Assembly (NCBI GenBank): GCA_947629075.1
Contig: CANRCI010000039.1
Span: 1-11,544 of the forward strand
Length of the DNA stretch: 11,544 bases
Source of the DNA: an uncultured Bacilli bacterium
GTDB lineage: Bacteria > Bacillota_I > Bacilli_A > RF39 > UBA660
Direction: 5' to 3'
Positions 1-5,803 of the stretch are shown in pieces. How positions within the stretch are numbered: the first letter of the stretch is position 1; the number at the start of each line of letters is the position of its first letter. The position numbers were made by a program, and so were the translations under genes. The notes below the pieces were generated by a model, which saw only the letters and a list, made by a program, of their open reading frames with translations, had not been told where the DNA came from and searched no databases.

Positions 1-552
1 GTTGCTCATGTCGATATCGACGTCAATATCACTCCTAATAAATTGAAAAGGGCGATGAACAGTTTGTTACCTGATGACATTCATGTAATTTCCACAGAAA
101 TTGTGGATAAAGATTTTCATGCTCGTTACATGGTAAAGCAAAAGAAGTACGTTTACGTTTTAAATATGGGAGAGTATAATCCTCTAGAGCGAACAACAGT
201 TTATCAATATAATAGAAAATTAGATATTTCTAAGATGAAGAAAAGTATTGGTTATTTTTTAGGGGAACACGATTTTAAAAACTTTGTCTCAGAAGAAGAC
301 GTCAGAGATAACTATACTAGAACGATTTATGATTGTAACATTAAGGTTTCTGGTGATAAAATTTACTTTACTTTCATCGGTAATGGATTCATGAAATATC
401 AAGTTAGGAATATGGTTGGTACTCTGATAAAAGTAGGGAAAAATAAGTTAAAACCTAGTGATGTAAAAAATATTTTAGAACGTGACGACCTTAGAAAGTT
501 AGTTTTTACTGCTCCCGGATGTGGTCTTTACTTAGTTGAAGTCGATTATTAG
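1..552 (+). CDS. truA: tRNA pseudouridine synthase A (TruA), 3' part
   Basis: TruA converts U38-U40 of the tRNA anticodon stem to pseudouridine in the cytoplasm. The frame is open from base 1, so the start is outside the window and 183 C-terminal residues are visible. Family landmarks present are VAHVDID followed by an NSLLPDDI segment, KKYVYVL (the K-x-Y-x-Y strand), GEHDFKNF, GNGFMKYQVRNMVGTLIKVG, and a terminal APGCGLYLVEVDY. The catalytic aspartate motif (GRTDxGVHA) normally lies just upstream of the first visible residue, so it is cut off by the window edge and not missing from the gene. An in-frame TTG at 43 is only an internal codon. Position before rplM-rpsI is the usual Firmicutes arrangement, where truA follows the ECF transporter genes. 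A terminator follows directly. Confidence 0.96.
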   Translation, partial: VAHVDIDVNITPNKLKRAMNSLLPDDIHVISTEIVDKDFHARYMVKQKKYVYVLNMGEYNPLERTTVYQYNRKLDISKMKKSIGYFLGEHDFKNFVSEEDVRDNYTRTIYDCNIKVSGDKIYFTFIGNGFMKYQVRNMVGTLIKVGKNKLKPSDVKNILERDDLRKLVFTAPGCGLYLVEVDY

Positions 553-557
553 AAATG

Positions 558-579
558 GACATAATATATGTCTTTTTTT
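558..579 (+). terminator. Intrinsic terminator after truA
   Basis: GACATA (558-563) pairs with TATGTC (567-572) around a three-base loop, followed at once by seven T residues. It sits 6 bases after the truA stop and separates truA from the separately promoted rplM-rpsI operon. The stem is short and AT-rich, so termination may be partial. Confidence 0.7.
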
Positions 580-635
580 ATATAATTATATTGGGTAGAA
601 ACCCTTAAAAAATAAAGAAAATACTTGTAATGTTA

Positions 636-664
636 TTGACTTTTAAAGTTGGTTTTAGTATAAT
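636..664 (+). promoter_or_regulatory. Vegetative promoter of rplM-rpsI
   Basis: The -35 TTGACT (636-641) and -10 TATAAT (659-664) are separated by exactly 17 bases, close to the sigma-A consensus. This is what one expects of a highly expressed ribosomal protein operon. The predicted transcript start near 671 leaves a leader of about 70 bases. Confidence 0.88.
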
Positions 665-670
665 CTTAAT

Positions 671-728
671 CGGTACATTTAATATCCCCACTCACGTTTA
701 GTTTTATTCCGGGAACTGAATGTAAGAA
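671..728 (+). ncRNA. Probable L13 leader (autoregulatory 5' UTR)
   Basis: The untranslated leader of rplM can fold. TACATTT (674-680) pairs with GAATGTA (718-724) with one G-U pair to close the structure. Inside it, TCCC (685-688) can pair with GGGA (711-714). Ribosomal protein L13 leaders, which let L13 repress its own operon, are known upstream of rplM in low-GC Gram-positives. Position and general shape match, but I could not compare it with the Rfam covariance model, so the family call is an inference. Confidence 0.5.
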
Positions 729-741
729 AAAGGAGAAAAAT

Positions 742-1173
742 ATGAAAAGTTATATGCAAAAAAAAGAAACAGTTGAACGTAAATGGTATGTTATCGATGC
801 TGATGGTAAATCTTTAGGTAGAGTTGCTGCTCGTGCTGCACATATCTTACGTGGAAAACACAAAGCTACTTATACTCCACATATCGATTGCGGAGATAAC
901 GTAATTATAATCAATGCTGAAAAAGTTAATCTAACTGGTAACAAATTAGAAAAGAAAATGTATTATAATCACTCTATGTATCCAGGTGGATTAAGAGTTA
1001 GAACTGCAAAAGTAATGAGAGAACAATATCCACAAGAAATGGTTGAAAGAGCAGTTAAAGGAATGCTTCCACATAACAGATTAGGTAGACAAATGTATAG
1101 AAAACTATTTGTCTACGCTGGAAGTGAACATCCACATATGGCTCAAAAACCAGAAGTTATGGAAGTTAAGTAG
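742..1173 (+). CDS. rplM: 50S ribosomal protein L13
   Basis: Structural protein of the large ribosomal subunit and an early assembly factor binding 23S rRNA. The 143-residue product is full family length. It carries the L13 landmarks RKWYVIDADGKSLGRVAA near the N-terminus, a central CGDNVIIINAEKVNLTGNK, YYNHSMYPGGLR, and AVKGMLPHNRLGRQMYRKLFVY followed by a GSEHPHMAQKPE tail. The ATG at 742 is preceded by AAGGAG (730-735) at a spacing of 6. It is the first gene of a two-gene operon with rpsI, driven by the promoter at 636-664 and possibly controlled by its own product through the leader. Nothing unusual was seen. Confidence 0.99.
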   Translation: MKSYMQKKETVERKWYVIDADGKSLGRVAARAAHILRGKHKATYTPHIDCGDNVIIINAEKVNLTGNKLEKKMYYNHSMYPGGLRVRTAKVMREQYPQEMVERAVKGMLPHNRLGRQMYRKLFVYAGSEHPHMAQKPEVMEVK

Positions 1174-1185
1174 GAGGGAAATGGT

Positions 1186-1608
1186 ATGGCAAAAGATAAA
1201 AATGCATTCTACGGTACTGGTAGAAGAAAAACTAGCATTGCTAGAGTTAAATTAATTCCAGGTAAGGGAAAAATTACTGTTAATGGAAAAGATGTTAGTG
1301 AATATTTTCCTCATGAAACTTTAGTTATGGATTTAACTCAACCATTAGATTTAACTAATACTCGTGAGATCTACGATGTAGTAGTTGATGTAAAAGGTGG
1401 AGGTTTCTCTGGTCAAACTGGTGCAATTCGTCTAGGAATAACTAGAGCTTTATTAGAAGCTGATAGTAATACTGATCCTGAAAGTGAAAATAGCTTTAGA
1501 AAGATTTTAAAACCTGAAGGATTTATTACTAGAGATGCTAGAAAGAAAGAACGTAAAAAACCAGGTCTTAAAAAAGCTCGTCGTGCTCCACAATTCAGTA
1601 AACGTTAA
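1186..1608 (+). CDS. rpsI: 30S ribosomal protein S9
   Basis: Small-subunit ribosomal protein whose basic C-terminal tail reaches the P-site tRNA. The 140-residue product has the S9 start YGTGRRKTSIARVKLIPGKG, the central VKGGGFSGQTGAIRLGITRALL, and the hallmark C-terminus RDARKKERKKPGLKKARRAPQFSKR read in two parts (RDARKKERKKPG, then LKKARRAPQFSKR). It is slightly longer than the usual 130 residues because of a short acidic/Ser-rich stretch (about residues 94-106, ADSNTDPESEN) before the conserved tail. The AGGAGG site (1172-1177) overlaps the rplM stop codon, giving a 12-base gap and likely translational coupling. Confidence 0.99.
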   Translation: MAKDKNAFYGTGRRKTSIARVKLIPGKGKITVNGKDVSEYFPHETLVMDLTQPLDLTNTREIYDVVVDVKGGGFSGQTGAIRLGITRALLEADSNTDPESENSFRKILKPEGFITRDARKKERKKPGLKKARRAPQFSKR

Positions 1609-1624
1609 AATAAGTTTCTTTTAT

Positions 1625-1655
1625 ACCTCGTAAACTTTATGTTTATGAGGTTTTT
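1625..1655 (+). terminator. Strong intrinsic terminator after rpsI
   Basis: An 11-pair stem (1625-1635 with 1641-1651, one G-U pair, five-base loop TTTAT) is followed by TTTTT. It ends the ribosomal protein operon. The T-run overlaps the stop codon of the convergent minus-strand gene (1654-1656). On the minus strand the hairpin is followed by ATAAAAGAAA, not a T-run, so it should act mainly on plus-strand transcripts. Confidence 0.88.
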
Positions 1656-2463
1656 ATATGTAATAAAGTTTGATAATAGAATTTGGGTAAAACTTCTTTA
1701 ATATTTCTCTATAATTATAACCGAGATTAGCTAAACAATTGGCACTGTAGACAGATATTTCGCGTTTATAATTACCAATAATTCCATTTCTTAATTCCAT
1801 TATTCTATTGCTACTATAAGTTAAATACTCTTTATCAGTAGCAAGAATTGCTTGTCTTGCTTTTTCGTATTCACTAAACAATTTAATTAAATCATTTCTT
1901 TCTAAATAGTTATCATCTCTTAAAACTTTGTTATCGTGTAAATTTTTTATTAGAGCAGTTCTCAATATTACACTATAACTCTTTAAAGTTTCGATGTGGT
2001 AATCTAGGGGAACAGTATTTATGAGTTTGTTAGTTAAATACGTATTGATATCGGTATCAATTATTTGCCTGCCATTCTTAACTTTGATACTTGGGGAAAG
2101 AGTTTCGATTGGTTGATAATTTTTTATATATTCTTTTAAGGAATCTTTTTGGTCATTGACATCGATTATTTCTAGATTCTTATCCTCTAAAAAATTGTCA
2201 GTTAATTGCTTAAATTTATAAGTAGGATTATCTGTTTCCTGGTCATATATGTTTAATGTTCCCATAATGATATTATCGATTACTAACATTACTTTATTTC
2301 CGTGATAGTCAACATTCATATTGTATAAATAATTATTTATTTTTTCATAGATATTTTTACTCTTGTGTTTAGTACCCTCACTAGCTATTTCATAGATATC
2401 AGTTAAATATAAATATAGTATTTCTTCACCATTAACATTTAGAATTGTATGTTTGTAGAACAT
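1654..2463 (-). CDS. SpoIID/LytB-like protein, reduced and probably inactive
   Basis: This is a 269-residue product with no signal peptide or membrane segment, so it is probably cytoplasmic. The C-terminal half resembles SpoIID, the lytic transglycosylase of spore engulfment. Residues 138-172 (DINTYL..VPLDYHIETLKSYSVILRTAL) align by eye with the family's EYL..EMP..EALKAQAVAARTY helix region. Residues 205-216 (AILATDKEYLTY) match AV..T.G.vLtY. Residues 237-262 (ISVYSANCLANLGYNYREIL, then KKFYP) match MSQYGAN.MAK.GYSY.EIL..YYP. The family's catalytic Glu in the EMP motif appears to be Thr150, and the middle of the domain is largely absent. The N-terminal half (about 1-120) is unrecognised. Start choice: ATG 2463 has AGGTGA just upstream (2468-2473). 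The longer frame from 2529 overlaps the preceding gene and lacks support. It lies 55 bases after the PLC-like gene, likely in the same operon. Function unknown. Confidence 0.6.
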   Translation of the reverse strand: MFYKHTILNVNGEEILYLYLTDIYEIASEGTKHKSKNIYEKINNYLYNMNVDYHGNKVMLVIDNIIMGTLNIYDQETDNPTYKFKQLTDNFLEDKNLEIIDVNDQKDSLKEYIKNYQPIETLSPSIKVKNGRQIIDTDINTYLTNKLINTVPLDYHIETLKSYSVILRTALIKNLHDNKVLRDDNYLERNDLIKLFSEYEKARQAILATDKEYLTYSSNRIMELRNGIIGNYKREISVYSANCLANLGYNYREILKKFYPNSIIKLYYI

Positions 2464-2518
2464 ATTATCACCTATAAATATAGTGATGTAATTAGATAAT
2501 TTTGATACAAAAAAAGAA

Positions 2519-3505
2519 TTAAAACTCAAAATATTTTAATTCTTCTTTATCGTTGTAGTCAACTCCAGTTGCGTACGATAAGTTTCCAAATAATTTAGAT
2601 AAGTTAACTTTTTTATTATCGTATATATAGTCATTTACTTTTTCAATAGTGTCTAAAGTATCTTTTAATGCTTGTTCATAAATGTCCATTACAGATTTAG
2701 TTGATGTTTTTTTCTTTTTAGTAGGGTAATTCCACTTCTTGTTTTTGGTATTCAAGTAATCATTGGTTTTATCTGTATTGTGATAGTAAGATACGACTCT
2801 GAGATCTAAAGTACTAGTTTTAGTAAAATGATTGCAAAAACTATATATGTGGTATTTTATACCATGAGGGTCATATCTAAAATATTTAAATCCACGGTAC
2901 ATATCCTTAATCGCCTTAGAATAATCTTTACTAAATTTAGTAATACCAAATGTCTCTTGGTAAACATCATCAATTACTTTGGTTAGATCTTGCGACATCT
3001 TGGGAACTTTTAATATCTTTTCATGTATTTTATAATCTTTACCTTCAACCTTTTTTCTCGTTTTAATCAAATGTTTATCCAGCATCACTTCTAATTCGTG
3101 ATGTAGACCGTTATACTTGTAAGTGTTTCTATCATCTTTACGAAGCTTTCCCGTTTTATAAAATACATAGGGATGAATTCTACTATCCAAAATGTAATGT
3201 GATATCATACCGTATAGATAAGCCATAATCTGAGAGTTGTTTTCATAGTTATTATTTTTTATATAATCAATTAAATTGATAAAAAATTCATTAGTTTTAT
3301 TATCGTGAAAAAAGTGACCAAATTCTCTTATCTTTTTCCCTTTTTTAGATAGAGGGTTATAGAAGTTATAAAAAAATAAAGGATCCATACTTTGAGAAAA
3401 AACCAAGAAAAAAGATAAATCATTTTTCAAAAAATCTTTTAATTCATTATTTAGATTCTCATATACATCTAAAGATAATTGGGCATGGGTATAAGTAGAT
3501 GCCAT
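2519..3505 (-). CDS. Zinc-dependent phospholipase C-fold protein
   Basis: This 328-residue protein belongs by motif to the Zn_dep_PLPC family (the fold of Clostridium alpha-toxin and Bacillus PLC). Candidate metal ligands in order are His7 in the N-terminal STYTHA, Asp41 in MDPLFFY, His64/His67 in GHFFHD, His103-x3-Asp107-x3-His111 in GMISHYILDSRIHPYV, and His135-x3-Glu139 in LHHELEVML. Unlike the toxins it has no signal peptide, so it is probably an intracellular hydrolase, and the substrate is unknown. The C-terminal part (about 160-328) is Lys-rich and not recognised. Start choice: ATG 3505 has AGGAG (3513-3517) at a 7-base spacing. The in-frame ATG at 3526 lies within the predicted -10 and so would not be transcribed. 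First gene of a unit with the SpoIID-like gene. Confidence 0.72.
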   Translation of the reverse strand: MASTYTHAQLSLDVYENLNNELKDFLKNDLSFFLVFSQSMDPLFFYNFYNPLSKKGKKIREFGHFFHDNKTNEFFINLIDYIKNNNYENNSQIMAYLYGMISHYILDSRIHPYVFYKTGKLRKDDRNTYKYNGLHHELEVMLDKHLIKTRKKVEGKDYKIHEKILKVPKMSQDLTKVIDDVYQETFGITKFSKDYSKAIKDMYRGFKYFRYDPHGIKYHIYSFCNHFTKTSTLDLRVVSYYHNTDKTNDYLNTKNKKWNYPTKKKKTSTKSVMDIYEQALKDTLDTIEKVNDYIYDNKKVNLSKLFGNLSYATGVDYNDKEELKYFEF

Positions 3506-3524
3506 AAAACCACTCCTCATAATC

Positions 3525-3533
3525 ATTATATCA
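3525..3533 (-). promoter_or_regulatory. Extended -10 promoter of the PLC-like gene
   Basis: On the minus strand TGATATAAT (TGnTATAAT) spans 3533-3525. At a 17-base spacing the -35 is only TAAGTT, so the extended -10 probably carries the promoter. Predicted start near 3518 gives a very short leader containing just the ribosome binding site. Confidence 0.6.
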
Positions 3534-3570
3534 TATTAAAAAGATAAAACTTATGATAATACTCCACGAT

Positions 3571-3590
3571 AATTTCATAAAAATTTCATA
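3571..3590. repeat. Tandem direct repeat AATTTCATA, possible operator
   Basis: AATTTCATA occurs at 3571-3579 and again at 3582-3590, an 11-base period, so both copies face the same side of the helix. The second copy covers the -35 position of the rightward promoter, which otherwise lacks a good -35 box. This arrangement would suit a regulator binding site. In DNA this AT-rich, chance recurrence is possible. Confidence 0.4.
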
Positions 3591-3607
3591 CTTTTAGAGT
3601 GTTTGTA

Positions 3608-3616
3608 TGATATAAT
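3608..3616 (+). promoter_or_regulatory. Extended -10 promoter of the Abi_2 gene
   Basis: TGATATAAT (3608-3616) is an extended -10 with a perfect TATAAT. The -35 region is poor (ATACTT at a 17-base spacing). Predicted start near 3623 leaves about 12 bases before the ATG at 3635. It probably drives both the Abi_2 gene and the HtrA gene. Confidence 0.62.
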
Positions 3617-3634
3617 TTATACTAGGTGAGTGAG

Positions 3635-4576
3635 ATGAAGGACAAACAATTTAAAAACCTAGATGAACAAATTGAAATATTTAAATACAAAGGTTTAACT
3701 ATTGAAGATGAGGAATATGCTAAAGATGTCCTTCTTCGAGAAAATTATTTTTTCTTAAATGGTTATCGTCATCTATTTATGAAAGATAAAAAATACATAG
3801 AAGGTACAACCTTTGAAGAATTGTACAGTTTATTTATATTTGATAGGCAATTTCGAAATGTAATTTTTAAGAACTTATTAATTATTGAAAACAATATTAA
3901 ATCAATTATTTCTTATCAATTATCTAGAAAATATGGTTATAAAGAAAAAGATTACTTAAAGCCTAAAAACTTTGATAGTAATCCTGAAAAACAAAAACAA
4001 ATTGGTGACTTAATTAGTAAGATGAAAAGACAAGTTCGTGTTAATGGTAGTCAGCATTCCGCTACTAGCCATTACATATCTAATTATGGTTATATACCTC
4101 TTTGGGTATTAGTTAAAGTTTTATCTTTTGGTATAGTTAGTGAAATGTTTTCTATACTAAAATTAGAAGATCGAATTGCGATATCTAAAATATATAAAGT
4201 AGACCCTGATGTATTAGCTAATTATTTTCCAATACTAGCTAATTATCGTAATCTATGTGCTCATGAAGATATTTTATTTGAAAATAAAACACAGAGAAGT
4301 ATCGAAAATACAATGTATCATAAGTTGTTAAAAATCGATATGATTGATGATGAATACATTTATGGAAAAAACGATTTATTTGCTCTCATCATAATTATTA
4401 AACAATTACTTACCGATGGGGAAGTAAAGAACTTAGTTATTGAAATACAACATTTATTAGAAAACTTAGAATATAATTTAAAAAGTATATCGATAGATAA
4501 GGTACTTGATAGAATGGGATTCCCTAAGAATTGGTATGAGATAGCTGATGTAAATGTTACTTTTGAGGAGGATTGA
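3635..4576 (+). CDS. Abi_2 family (AbiD/AbiF-like) HEPN protein
   Basis: The product (313 residues) matches the Abi_2 family of abortive-infection proteins, cytoplasmic effectors thought to stop growth of phage-infected cells by RNA cleavage. Seen in the sequence: the N-terminal pattern (LDEQIEIFKYKGL, then RENYFFLNGYRHLF), the family signature YGYIPLWVLVKVLSFGIVSE (151-170), and the HEPN catalytic motif R205-N-L-C-A-H210 inside NYRNLCAHEDILF. Length and order fit an intact, active gene. Start choice: ATG 3635 has AGGTG (3624-3628) at a 6-base spacing. The GTG at 3626 would lie inside that site and almost at the transcript start. No antitoxin-like partner adjoins it. Its 3' end carries the ribosome binding site of the downstream htrA-like gene, so the two are cotranscribed. 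Role in phage defence is inferred from the family. Confidence 0.88.
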   Translation: MKDKQFKNLDEQIEIFKYKGLTIEDEEYAKDVLLRENYFFLNGYRHLFMKDKKYIEGTTFEELYSLFIFDRQFRNVIFKNLLIIENNIKSIISYQLSRKYGYKEKDYLKPKNFDSNPEKQKQIGDLISKMKRQVRVNGSQHSATSHYISNYGYIPLWVLVKVLSFGIVSEMFSILKLEDRIAISKIYKVDPDVLANYFPILANYRNLCAHEDILFENKTQRSIENTMYHKLLKIDMIDDEYIYGKNDLFALIIIIKQLLTDGEVKNLVIEIQHLLENLEYNLKSISIDKVLDRMGFPKNWYEIADVNVTFEED

Positions 4577-4580
4577 TAAA

Positions 4581-5708
4581 ATGCGAGAAAGAGTAATTAG
4601 AATTGTTACTTATGTTTTGGTTTTTGTACTTGGAGCTGGAAGTATGTATTTTGTTGGAGACTACGTAATAGATCAAAAGTTAGATGATTTAATCGAAAGT
4701 AATACGACTTCACAAAGTGAAACAACTCCTGCTACAGTAGTAGCTAGAAAAGTAGTTGTCGAAGATAATGGAATCAGTTCGGCCGTTGAAAAATCATATG
4801 ATGCTGTAGTCATGATAAAAAACTATGGAAGTAGTGGTAAATTGAGTGGTTCTGGTAGTGGATTTGTTTACAAAATGGATTCCGAATACGGTTATATTAT
4901 GACTAACCATCACGTAGTAGAAGATGCTAGTAAAATTAAAGTTTTGTTTTCTGACAATAAAGAGTATGATGGTGTCGTTTTAGGTAGCGATAAATATTTA
5001 GATATCGCTGTCGTTAGAGTTCCTAAAAAAGCTATTAAACTTATTGCCCAAATAGGAAGAGCAGCTGATTTAAAATTAGGAGATACTATCTTTGCCATTG
5101 GATCACCAGTGGGTAATGAATATTACAATACAGTAACTCGTGGTATCGTCTCTGGACTTGATCGAAAAGTTACTGTTAGTGTTGAATCAAATTCTGATTG
5201 GATCATTAATGCTCTACAAGTAGATGCAGCGATAAATCCAGGAAATAGTGGTGGCCCATTATTGAACAGTAATGGTGAAGTAATCGGTGTTAACTCCCTT
5301 AAGTTAGTTGATAGTAGTATCGAAGGAATGGGATTTGCTATAAAGATTGAAGATGCCATGACTCATGTTACAACACTAGAAAAAGGTGAGAAGATTGAAC
5401 GACCACTTTTAGGTATTACAATGATCAATGTCAGCGATAGTTATTCCCTAGCAAGATATGGTATCAGAATCGATAAAGATATCGAAAGTGGAATTGTTGT
5501 TATCGAAGTTGCTAAAGATACCGGAGCAGCTGATTCCGATTTGAAATCAGGAGATGTAATCACTAAGATTGATGATGAAGAAGTATTGAACCAAGCTTAT
5601 TTGAAATACATTCTTTATAGTCATAAAGCCGGTGATAAGATTAAGGTTACGTATAATCGTAACGGTAAAACTAAGACGACTGAAGTTGTTTTGACCAAGA
5701 GTGATTAA
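4581..5708 (+). CDS. HtrA/DegP-like membrane-anchored serine protease
   Basis: Trypsin-fold protease of the HtrA family, which degrades misfolded envelope proteins. The 375-residue product has an uncleaved N-terminal membrane segment (about 6-28), a Ser/Thr-rich linker (about 38-56), the protease domain (about 65-265) and one PDZ domain (about 275-372). The catalytic triad is intact: His111 in TNHHVV, Asp141 in YLDIAVV, Ser223 in GNSGGPL. The protease should therefore sit outside the membrane. Start choice: ATG 4581 with GAGGAGG (4565-4571). An upstream in-frame ATG at 4554 would overlap the Abi gene, has no site of its own, and would add nine residues before the membrane segment. The gene starts 4 bases after the Abi stop, so it is probably translationally coupled. 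No promoter of its own was recognised, and a terminator follows. Confidence 0.95.
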   Translation: MRERVIRIVTYVLVFVLGAGSMYFVGDYVIDQKLDDLIESNTTSQSETTPATVVARKVVVEDNGISSAVEKSYDAVVMIKNYGSSGKLSGSGSGFVYKMDSEYGYIMTNHHVVEDASKIKVLFSDNKEYDGVVLGSDKYLDIAVVRVPKKAIKLIAQIGRAADLKLGDTIFAIGSPVGNEYYNTVTRGIVSGLDRKVTVSVESNSDWIINALQVDAAINPGNSGGPLLNSNGEVIGVNSLKLVDSSIEGMGFAIKIEDAMTHVTTLEKGEKIERPLLGITMINVSDSYSLARYGIRIDKDIESGIVVIEVAKDTGAADSDLKSGDVITKIDDEEVLNQAYLKYILYSHKAGDKIKVTYNRNGKTKTTEVVLTKSD

Positions 5709-5710
5709 TG

Positions 5711-5733
5711 AGAGGTAGTAATGCCTCTTTTAT
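5711..5733 (+). terminator. Weak intrinsic terminator after the HtrA gene
   Basis: AGAGG (5711-5715) pairs with CCTCT (5724-5728) and continues into TTTATT. The stem is five pairs (six with a T-G pair) and the T-run is broken, so some read-through into the M18 gene is likely. The -35 box of the next promoter begins at its end. Confidence 0.6.
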
Positions 5734-5761
5734 TGTGAATAAAATTGTTTTGTGATATCAT
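5733..5761 (+). promoter_or_regulatory. Promoter of the M18 aminopeptidase gene
   Basis: TTGTGA (5733-5738) and TATCAT (5756-5761) are 17 bases apart, and the -10 is extended by TG at 5753-5754. The -10 lies within a near-palindrome centred on TGATATCA (5749-5764), which could also be a repressor site. Predicted leader is about 36 bases. Confidence 0.55.
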
Positions 5762-5803
5762 AAATTTAAAAGTTCAGGTTAAAATAAAATAGGAGGAGAT
5801 ATA

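Noticed and set aside
2464..2529. A 22-residue N-terminal extension of the SpoIID-like protein from an ATG at 2529
   Set aside because: It overlaps the end of the preceding gene and lacks a good binding site, while ATG 2463 has AGGTGA. The extension is also not a signal peptide.
3626..3634. GTG start for the Abi_2 gene
   Set aside because: The GTG is part of the AGGTGAG binding site for the ATG at 3635 and lies about three bases from the predicted transcript start.
3506..4576. Toxin-antitoxin module around the HEPN gene
   Set aside because: No small adjacent gene of MNT or HTH type is present. Its only cotranscribed neighbour is a protease with a membrane anchor.
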